Source: Acidimicrobiia bacterium
GTDB taxonomy: Bacteria > Actinomycetota > Acidimicrobiia > Acidimicrobiales > AC-14
Length of the DNA: 20,619 bases
Assembly: GCA_019243595.1 (NCBI GenBank)
Contig: JAFAUA010000324.1
Span: forward strand, 1 to 20,619
Direction of reading: 5' to 3'
The position numbers and the translations under genes are program-made. The notes below the pieces were generated by a model that saw only the letters and a program-made list of their open reading frames with translations, made no database searches and was not told the DNA's origin. Shown here one piece after another: positions 15,419 through 20,619 of this stretch (position 1 is the first letter of the stretch; the number at the start of each line of letters is the position of its first letter).

Positions 15419-15785
15419 ATGAAGGTTCTGGGCTTCGATCATGTTGTGCTGAACGTCTCCGATGTCGAGCGGTCTCTGCGCTTCTACTGCGATGAGCTCG
15501 GGCTGGAGCCATTGCGCGTGGAGGAGTGGCGGCAGAAGCAGGTGTTCTTCCCGTCGGTGCGCGTCGACGCGACGACGATCATCGATCTCCTGGAGACGCC
15601 ACGCACGGGCGAGAACGTCCCGCTTCTGCCTGGTCGTCGAGAGCGACGACTTCGATGCACTTAAGGCGAGCGGTCGCTACGAAGTCGTCGACGGACCGGA
15701 CGTCCGTTGGGGCGCGCAGGGCGACGCCACGTCCATCTACATCCGTGATCCCGACGGCAACGTGATCGAGCTCCGGTACTACTGA
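15419..15785 (+). pseudogene. VOC/glyoxalase-fold protein, split by one frameshift
   Basis: The ATG at 15419 starts MKVLGFDHVVLNVSDVERSL, typical of the vicinal-oxygen-chelate superfamily with metal-ligand His8. Translation stays good to about 15620 (LLETPRTGENV), then loses sense. In the next frame the same protein continues as FCLVVESDDFDALKASG, then SIYIRDPDGNVIELRYY with the C-terminal metal-ligand Glu, ending at TGA 15783-15785. One net indel near 15615-15635 explains both parts. If restored it would be about 120 residues, a normal single-module length. Substrate cannot be told; members include glyoxalase I, fosfomycin-resistance enzymes and dioxygenases. The near-intact state suggests very recent loss or a base-call error. 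Confidence 0.75.
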
Positions 15786-15840
15786 GCGCTGCCGCCTTGG
15801 CGGTCGTGGGTAGGGGTATAGGACGCCCACTACCGCCAGA

Positions 15841-17046
15841 ATGCTCCACAACAGCGACATGCCGAACACGATCAACGACAAGCTCATCTCCTGGGCGAGC
15901 GATGTCGAGGAGGGCACCATCCGCCAGGCGGAGAAGACGGCGCGCCTGCCGATCGTCGACGGCCACGTTGCCCTCATGCCCGATGCCCACGTGGGCATCG
16001 GCGCGACGGTGGGCTCCGTCATCCCGACGAGTGGTGCCATCATCCCGGCCGCAGTCGGTGTCGACATCGGCTGCGGAATGATCGCGGTCGAGACCGACCT
16101 GACCGCCGATCAGCTGCGAGACGACCTCGACCGCTTCCAGCCAATGGTGGCCAAGGCGGTGCCGGCCGGCCTCGGCAAGTGGCACGCCCAGGCGACGCGC
16201 GCCGCCGAGGACTGGTTCGCGGCCAACCTGCCACCTCGCGACCTGGGCGAGCTGGGCAAGCGCGCACTGGACCAGTTCGGCACGCTCGGCTCGGGTAACC
16301 ACTTCTTCGAGGTGTGCCTGGACGAGCGCGATGTGACGTGGATCGTCCTGCACTCCGGTAGCCGCGGCGTCGGCAACAAGCTGGCGACGCAGCACATCGA
16401 GCGCGCCCGCACGCTCGCCAAGCAGCTGGAGCTGGGTCTGGAGGACCGCGACCTGGCCTACTTCACCCAGGACCAGCCGGAGTTCGACGCCTACCTGGCC
16501 GACCTCCTGTGGGCCCAGGCCTACGCGCTCGGTAACCGCGAGCAGATGATGGACGCAGCTCTGCGCGCCTTCTTCCTCTACACGGGCACGGGCTGCGAGC
16601 GCCGGCGCATCAACTGCCACCACAACTTCACTGCGCTCGAGACGCATGAGGGCCGCGAGCTGTGGATCACGCGCAAGGGCGCCATCCGGGCTGACGTGAC
16701 CGACCACGGCGTCATCCCCGGCTCGATGGGAACGCGCTCGTACATCGTGCGCGGTAAGGGGAGCGAGGCCAGCTACAAGTCGTGCTCGCACGGCGCCGGC
16801 CGGCGCCTGAGCCGCAGCGCGGCCCGCAAGCGCTTCACGGTCGAGGACATGGCCGCACAGATGGCCAACACCAAGTCGTGGCAGCGCGAGAGCGCGGCCG
16901 ACCTGATCGACGAGATCCCTGCTGCGTATAAGGACGTCGACCAGGTCATGGCCGACCAGGCGGACCTGGTGGAGGTCGAGCACGCGCTCCATCAGATCCT
17001 CAACTACAAGGGCACCGACTCAGGCCGCGGGCGTCGGCGGCGCTGA
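15841..17046 (+). CDS. rtcB: RtcB RNA-splicing ligase
   Basis: The 401-residue protein joins RNA ends carrying 2',3'-cyclic phosphate or 3'-phosphate to 5'-OH, using GTP and Mn2+. Conserved features are MPDAHVGIGATVGSVIP (46-62), GVDIGCGM with metal ligand Cys78, GTLGSGNHFFEV (148-158), VLHSGSRGVGNK (169-180), INCHHNF (257-263), VIPGSMGTRSYIV (291-303) and CSHGAGRRLSR with His317, the predicted GMP-accepting histidine. Length matches bacterial RtcB. The ATG at 15841 has no clear ribosome-binding site. An ATG at 15859 (MPNTINDKL) is a possible alternative start. No RtcA, RtcR or archease gene is nearby. Confidence 0.96.
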   Translation: MLHNSDMPNTINDKLISWASDVEEGTIRQAEKTARLPIVDGHVALMPDAHVGIGATVGSVIPTSGAIIPAAVGVDIGCGMIAVETDLTADQLRDDLDRFQPMVAKAVPAGLGKWHAQATRAAEDWFAANLPPRDLGELGKRALDQFGTLGSGNHFFEVCLDERDVTWIVLHSGSRGVGNKLATQHIERARTLAKQLELGLEDRDLAYFTQDQPEFDAYLADLLWAQAYALGNREQMMDAALRAFFLYTGTGCERRRINCHHNFTALETHEGRELWITRKGAIRADVTDHGVIPGSMGTRSYIVRGKGSEASYKSCSHGAGRRLSRSAARKRFTVEDMAAQMANTKSWQRESAADLIDEIPAAYKDVDQVMADQADLVEVEHALHQILNYKGTDSGRGRRRR

Positions 17047-17080
17047 ACAGGTCTGAGCGGTGCCAGTAGCGAGGGGTGCG

Positions 17081-17105
17081 ACAACGACCTCTTGGGTCCT
17101 GTTGT
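17081..17105 (+). terminator. Possible hairpin terminator after rtcB
   Basis: ACAACGACC (17081-17089) pairs with GGTC and GTTGT (17095-17098 and 17101-17105) around a five-base loop, with a two-base bulge (CT). It starts 34 nt after the rtcB stop. There is no T-run, so the call is weak. Confidence 0.3.
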
Positions 17106-17151
17106 ACGACTGAATGCTCGTGTCGGCGCCGCTCGCGGTCGCCGTGCGTTC

Positions 17152-17174
17152 TTGTCATACCCGCCAGGCACAAT
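17152..17174 (+). promoter_or_regulatory. PafBC/RecA-NDp-like DNA-damage promoter
   Basis: TTGTCA at 17152-17157 and CACAAT at 17169-17174 have the spacing of the actinobacterial RecA-independent damage promoter, recalled as TTGTCRGTG-N8-TAnnnT. The -35 part matches six of six in TTGTCR. GTG is replaced by TAC, and the -10 matches at its second A and final T. The predicted transcription start falls about seven bases later, on or near the GTG at 17181, which suggests a leaderless mRNA. Confidence 0.5.
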
Positions 17175-17180
17175 GGACGG

Positions 17181-17747
17181 GTGACCTACCGCGCGTACGT
17201 TGCCGGCCTCTTCGATGGTGAGGGCTGCGTGTCGATTGACCACCGAAATTCGTCGCGGAGCGGCTACTCACTGACGGCGCAGCTGGGTCAGAACGACGGG
17301 ACCGTCGTGCCCTACTTGCAGGGTTGGCTCACGAGTACGGCGGGAGCGTCTCGAAGCAAATCTCATTGTCAGGCCGAACCAAACTGAACTGGCAACTGCA
17401 TGGCGAGCCAGCGGCTCGGTTTCTGTGCGCGGTCCTGCCGTGGCTGCGTCAAGCGCGTTCAAGCCGAATTCGGCGTCGCATGGCAGCGCCAGCGCCCCGC
17501 GCTGACCCGGGATTCCCGAGGACGGATGATGGGCAAGACCGCAGCGGTCGAAGCCTTTGACCAAGGCTCTTGTGAGTTGTTGCGCGCTCTGAAAAGGATG
17601 GACCTCGATGAATTGATGGCTGCCGGGGCACCGTCCACCCAGGTCCGAGCAGCCGCGAAACGACTTCTAGACCTGATGAGAGAAGACGGGACCGCCAAGC
17701 CGGAAACGGGGATTCCGGGTAGGGCGACTCACGCACCCGCGCAATGA
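17181..17747 (+). pseudogene. LAGLIDADG-type endonuclease-like gene with two compensating frameshifts
   Basis: The GTG at 17181 begins MTYRAYVAGLFDGEGCVSID, where YVAGLFDGEGC is a variant of the LAGLIDADG helix. Near 17320 the sense moves to another frame, reading LAHEYGGSVSKQISLSGRTK then LNWQLHGEPAARFLCAVLPWL. Near 17447 it returns to the first frame with VKRVQAEFGVAWQRQR. The C-terminus (ELLRALKRMDLDELMAAGAP) runs to TGA 17745-17747. In the original frame a stop occurs after QAEPN near 17387. The combined 180-190 residues match the usual layout of small single-motif LAGLIDADG proteins (motif, GG.V..., W.L.G..A..FL...LP.L..K..QAE). Whether intact relatives cut DNA or act as regulators is not clear. 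It looks like a recently inactivated mobile or damage-induced gene. Confidence 0.65.
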
Positions 17748-17765
17748 CGGAGATGCAAGCCCGGT

Positions 17766-18122
17766 TCAGCTGTCGAGTAGCTCGACAGTCGTGAAGCGGA
17801 GGCGGTTGTCGCCGATGTTTTCGAGGTCGTGGATCTCGGGCCCGTTGGCGATGTTGTCGAACCAGGTGTCGCCCTCGGCGTAGTCGACTTCGACGCTCGT
17901 GCCGTTCGGGAAGCGGCTGAGCGATCTGCCGGCGTCGACACAGGTGAAGAAGTAGGGCACAGCATGGCAGTGGAACGGAGCACGCTGACCCGGTTCGAGG
18001 GCGAGCTCCCACACGCGGACCCGTTCGTTCTCGAAGAGGACGCGAGTCGCGATCTCGCGATTGTTCTCCGCCTGTGCCAGCTCGTCCGCAAACGTCTCGG
18101 TGTCGAAAGTGTCGAACTCCAT
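17766..18122 (-). CDS. Small cupin-fold protein, unknown substrate
   Basis: The 118-residue protein has a single double-stranded beta-helix. RVRVWELALEPGQRAPFHCH and then AVPYFFTCVDAG carry the first cupin motif, with a His-x-His metal pair. YAEGDTWFDN and then EIHDLENIGDNRLRFTTVEL form the second motif, with a further His. Such proteins range from metal-dependent isomerases and dioxygenases to ligand-binding domains. ATG 18122 is used because the product is then a complete cupin. The frame is open far upstream, but only as a shadow of the permease gene. It lies 20 nt after the permease stop on the same strand, so it may be transcribed with the ABC transporter. The 3' end contains a perfect 8-bp palindrome (17770-17788). 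Confidence 0.8.
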   Translation of the reverse strand: MEFDTFDTETFADELAQAENNREIATRVLFENERVRVWELALEPGQRAPFHCHAVPYFFTCVDAGRSLSRFPNGTSVEVDYAEGDTWFDNIANGPEIHDLENIGDNRLRFTTVELLDS

Positions 18123-18142
18123 CTTCGCCCAGTGTCTAGCGG

Positions 18143-19315
18143 CTACGCCGGTTGGATCGCCTCGGCGGGGACCAGTCGGGCGGCGCGGGACGCCGGATAG
18201 AGACCGGCGACCGCGCCTACGACGAACGACACACCGACGGCCGCGGCGAGGGTGAGCAGGGGCACACTGATCACCCAGCCGCGGACGCTGGCGTAGCCGA
18301 CGGTGATGCCGGCGCCGATGGCGATGCCGGCGAGGCCACCAAGGGCCGACAGGAGTACCGCCTCGACGAGGAACTGGAGGCGAACCTCGTGACGCGTCGC
18401 TCCGAGCGCCCGTCGGAGTCCGATCTCCGTACGTCGTTCGAGGACGGCGATCACCATGACGTTGGCGATGCCGACGCCGCCGACGAGGAGGGCGACGCCG
18501 CCGAGGGCGAGCAAGAGCGCGGTCAGGGCCTCGTCGGTGGTCGCGCGCGCCGCCAGGGCGTCCGACGGCCGCGTCACGGTGACGTTGGCGGGCGCCTGGG
18601 GGTTCGCCGTCGCGGCCAGAACGGCGCGCACCGCTTCGACCTGGTGGGGGTCGGTGCGCACGCGCACGGTCGAAGCCGAGTCGTTGATGCCGAACAGGCG
18701 CTTGGCCACGTCGTAGCCGATGAGCGCCGAGCGGTCGATGTCGGGACCGAGCGGGACGGGGTCGAGGATCCCGACCACCTCGAACCAGTGGCCGCCGATG
18801 TCGACGAGCGGCTGGCCGGCGAGCGAGTCGATGCCCAGGCGGCTGGCGGCCGTGGACCCCAGGACGACCGCCGGGTAGTGCTCGGTCGCCGCGTTCAGGA
18901 ACCGTCCGGCGCGCATCTTGCCGCCCACCGTGGAGAGCAGTTGCGGCTCGGTGGCCACGACGGCGATCCCTCCGGTCTCCTCGACGTCGATCTTGTCGTT
19001 GCGCCTCACGGTCGTCGCGACCGTGCGCGTGGCCGCCGCCGACTGCACGGGCCGGATCCGCCGGATCATCGCCGGGGCCTCGACCGGCAGCTGCGTGTCC
19101 TGGCCGAAGATGGTCTGGCCGGGCGCCACCTGCAGCAGGTTGGTGCCGAGGCGGTCGATCTGGGCGAGCACGTCGGCGCGGCTCGACGACGAGATGCCGA
19201 CGACCGACACCATGGCCCCGATGCCGATGGCGATGCCGAGCGCAGTCAGGATCGAGCGCATGCGCTTGGTGCGCAGGCCGAGGCTGCCGGTCGGGAGGAC
19301 GTCTCGCCAGTTCAT
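18143..19315 (-). CDS. MacB/FtsX-type ABC transporter permease
   Basis: The 390-residue protein shows the classic four-span layout. The first transmembrane helix, about residues 21-42 ([20 protein letters not shown]), is followed by a periplasmic MacB core domain of about 200 residues (from SSSSRADVL through [14 protein letters not shown] to about 250), then three C-terminal helices near 258-287, 315-340 and 347-372. The cytoplasmic FtsX loop reads [20 protein letters not shown], the contact with the ATPase. The C-terminal [13 protein letters not shown] is a common ending. MacB-type systems work by mechanotransmission and serve drug, peptide or lipoprotein efflux. The ATG overlaps the ATPase stop (ATGA at 19312-19315). 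The substrate is not deducible. Confidence 0.93.
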   Translation of the reverse strand: MNWRDVLPTGSLGLRTKRMRSILTALGIAIGIGAMVSVVGISSSSRADVLAQIDRLGTNLLQVAPGQTIFGQDTQLPVEAPAMIRRIRPVQSAAATRTVATTVRRNDKIDVEETGGIAVVATEPQLLSTVGGKMRAGRFLNAATEHYPAVVLGSTAASRLGIDSLAGQPLVDIGGHWFEVVGILDPVPLGPDIDRSALIGYDVAKRLFGINDSASTVRVRTDPHQVEAVRAVLAATANPQAPANVTVTRPSDALAARATTDEALTALLLALGGVALLVGGVGIANVMVIAVLERRTEIGLRRALGATRHEVRLQFLVEAVLLSALGGLAGIAIGAGITVGYASVRGWVISVPLLTLAAAVGVSFVVGAVAGLYPASRAARLVPAEAIQPA

Positions 19316-20043
19316 TCGCTGTGTCCGTCAGACTCGATGTGACCGTCGCGAATCTCGATACAGCGCTGCATCGAGGCGGCGATCCCAGCGTCGTGGGTGA
19401 TGACCGCGACCGTCGTGCCGCCGGCGTTGAGTGACCGCAGGACGTCGATGATCTCCGCACCCGTGCGACTGTCGAGGTTCCCCGTCGGCTCGTCGGCGAG
19501 GACGATGGCCGGCCGGCCGACGACCGCCCTGGCGATCGCGACCCGCTGCCGTTCTCCACCCGACAGCTGTGTCGGCCGATGGCCGGTGCGGTGCTGCAGC
19601 CCGACCTGCTCGAGGGCGTCAGCCGCACGGTCGCGGCGTTCGCTCGCGGGCACGCCTCGATAGAGAAGTCCGGTCGCCACGTTGTCGAGCGCGTTAAGGC
19701 CGTCGAGGAGATGGAACTGCTGGAACACGAAGCCGATGGCCTCGGCCCGCAGCCGCGACAGCTCGGAGTCGCGCAGGCCGGCGACGTCACGTCCGGCGAT
19801 GCGCACGCGGCCGCTGGTCGGCGTGTCAAGGGCGCCGACGACGTGCAGCAGCGTCGACTTGCCAGAACCCGAGGGACCGACGATGGCGACCAGCTCGCCT
19901 TCGTCGACGCCGAGGGAGACGCCGTCGAGAGCGCGCACCGGCGGCGCGCCGGGGTACTCCTTCACGACGTCATCGAGCTGCAGGACAACCCTTCGGGTCG
20001 AACAACGCGCTGCTGATTGGTTCGCTCGCCAATGCTCGCTCAC
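19312..20043 (-). CDS. MacB/LolD-type ABC transporter ATP-binding protein
   Basis: The 243-residue ATPase has Walker [10 protein letters not shown] (56-64), Q-loop FVFQQFHLL (106-113), signature QLSGGERQR (159-167), Walker [13 protein letters not shown] (180-191, catalytic Glu185) and switch His217 (VITHDAG). [10 protein letters not shown] is typical of the LolD/MacB/SalX group and matches the permease type next door. The GTG at 20043 overlaps the adaptor stop (GTGA), which supports this start. It adds about 18 residues before the usual family start near VLQLDDV. A longer in-frame start at 20097 would lie inside the adaptor gene and is less likely. Confidence 0.93.
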   Translation of the reverse strand: MSEHWRANQSAARCSTRRVVLQLDDVVKEYPGAPPVRALDGVSLGVDEGELVAIVGPSGSGKSTLLHVVGALDTPTSGRVRIAGRDVAGLRDSELSRLRAEAIGFVFQQFHLLDGLNALDNVATGLLYRGVPASERRDRAADALEQVGLQHRTGHRPTQLSGGERQRVAIARAVVGRPAIVLADEPTGNLDSRTGAEIIDVLRSLNAGGTTVAVITHDAGIAASMQRCIEIRDGHIESDGHSE

Positions 20044-20619
20044 TGGGCCGTGACCACCTTGTCGCCCTCGTTGACGGCGCCCGTGACCTGCACCCACCCG
20101 TCGGCGAAGGTGCCCGCCTGCACCCCGACCAGCGATGTGGTGCCCAGGTTGGTGACCTTTTCGACGGCGTAGCCGCCCTCGGCCAGCGCCAGCAACGCGC
20201 CCACCGGAACCGCCAGCACACCCTTGGCCTCGCTGGTCGTGATGTGCACGGTGACCGGCGCCTGGTCGAGCCCGGCGCCGGCGTGCTGGTCGGTGAGCGT
20301 GACGACGACGGCGACCGTCGGGTCCTGGCCCTGCTGTGCGACCGTGGCGACGGTACCGACCGAAGTGATCGTGCCCGGCGTCCTTGACCCGTCGGGGAGC
20401 TCGACGCTGACGGTTTGGCCGGTCTTCACCAGCGTCTGGTACTTGGCCGCCAGCGACACCGAGACGACCCGCGCCGTGCCCGTGACCTTGAGCCCCCCGC
20501 CACCACCGCCGCCGCCGGCCGCGGTCGAATGGTCGGCGATGCGCACGGCGCCGGGCTCGTACACGACATCACCCATCACCACGCTGCCGGTCTGGGGACG
20601 TCCGAGCGCTGCCTGCCAA
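20040..20619 (-). CDS. Periplasmic adaptor (HlyD/MacA-like) of the ABC efflux system, 5' end outside the window
   Basis: The visible 192 residues are the C-terminal part. They begin [20 protein letters not shown], which resembles the end of a peptidoglycan-binding-like module and the return to the lipoyl/barrel region. A run of eight glycines follows. Then come a beta-barrel section ([40 protein letters not shown]) and the membrane-proximal end ([39 protein letters not shown]). The sequence [10 protein letters not shown] with a final V.EGDKVV is characteristic of RND/MacA adaptor C-termini. It probably links the MacB-type permease to the cell envelope. The start and any lipobox or signal lie beyond 20619. 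The stop overlaps the ATPase start. Confidence 0.85.
   Translation of the reverse strand, partial: WQAALGRPQTGSVVMGDVVYEPGAVRIADHSTAAGGGGGGGGLKVTGTARVVSVSLAAKYQTLVKTGQTVSVELPDGSRTPGTITSVGTVATVAQQGQDPTVAVVVTLTDQHAGAGLDQAPVTVHITTSEAKGVLAVPVGALLALAEGGYAVEKVTNLGTTSLVGVQAGTFADGWVQVTGAVNEGDKVVTAQ

Noticed and set aside
15797..15822. TTGGCG...TATAGG as an rtcB promoter
   Set aside because: Spacing between the boxes is about 14 nt, too short for a standard promoter. The evidence was too weak to list.
17770..17788. Perfect 8-bp palindrome (CTGTCGAG-TAG-CTCGACAG) as an operator or terminator
   Set aside because: It lies wholly inside the cupin coding end (VELLDS), has a three-base loop and no T-run, so chance from codon use is likely. 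It could still act as a bidirectional terminator.
17766..19829. A 687-residue minus-strand protein including the cupin
   Set aside because: The upstream 570 residues are Arg/Pro-rich and overlap the permease and ATPase in another frame. The real permease frame has clear membrane helices, so the cupin starts at 18122.
1..20619. CRISPR arrays, tRNA or rRNA genes, insertion sequences
   Set aside because: No regularly spaced repeats, no tRNA-like folds with conserved T-loop, no transposase motifs and no rRNA segments were seen.

Overview
The window is high-GC DNA with actinobacterial character: GTG starts, ATGA/GTGA gene overlaps, a leaderless-looking PafBC-type promoter and several Actinobacteria-typical families. 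An Acidimicrobiia-like soil or aquatic member of Actinomycetota is my best guess, but this is inference because no rRNA or other marker gene is present.

Layout. Positions 1-7100 are sparse and partly decayed. They hold the tail of an unknown gene (2-112), a badly broken diacylglycerol-kinase-like gene on the minus strand (about 200-870), an intact secreted Asn/Gly/Thr-rich protein with its terminator (1260-2020), a vestige of a small 'TTVEYR' protein with its own terminator (2209-2419), a frameshifted NodB polysaccharide deacetylase (2500-3262), an intact STAS anti-anti-sigma factor (3754-4089), a possible 42-residue membrane peptide (4319-4444), an inverted degenerate second copy of the 3' end of the secreted-protein gene (about 4485-4785), a GT-C-type membrane glycosyltransferase (4879-6408) and a second 'TTVEYR' vestige (about 6610-6803).

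Positions 7113-15382 form one tight eight-gene chemosensory operon: mcp, cheA, cheW, cheY, cheB, cheR, a cheX-like phosphatase and a receiver-GGDEF diguanylate cyclase. Neighbouring genes overlap or lie at most 9 nt apart, and no frame is broken. The array can therefore be expected to phosphorylate both a stand-alone CheY and a c-di-GMP-making regulator, with CheB/CheR adaptation and CheX dephosphorylation. An exact GCCGATAA box, resembling the -10 of flagellar sigma-28 promoters, sits 85 nt upstream of the first ATG-proximal bases, but its -35 is poor.

Positions 15419-17747 hold a frameshifted VOC/glyoxalase-fold gene, an intact RtcB RNA ligase, and a LAGLIDADG-type gene with two compensating frameshifts behind a PafBC/RecA-NDp-like DNA-damage promoter.

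Positions 17766-20619 hold a minus-strand operon, read from high to low coordinates: a periplasmic adaptor (partial, running off the window), a MacB/LolD-type ATPase, a MacB/FtsX-type permease and a small cupin. The first two junctions are stop/start overlaps, and the cupin follows after 20 nt.

The best candidates for something not routinely described are the Wsp-like chemosensory/c-di-GMP operon, whose CheA appears to lack P2 and carries two CheW-like domains, and the inverted duplication that brackets 2.5 kb of partly decayed DNA.
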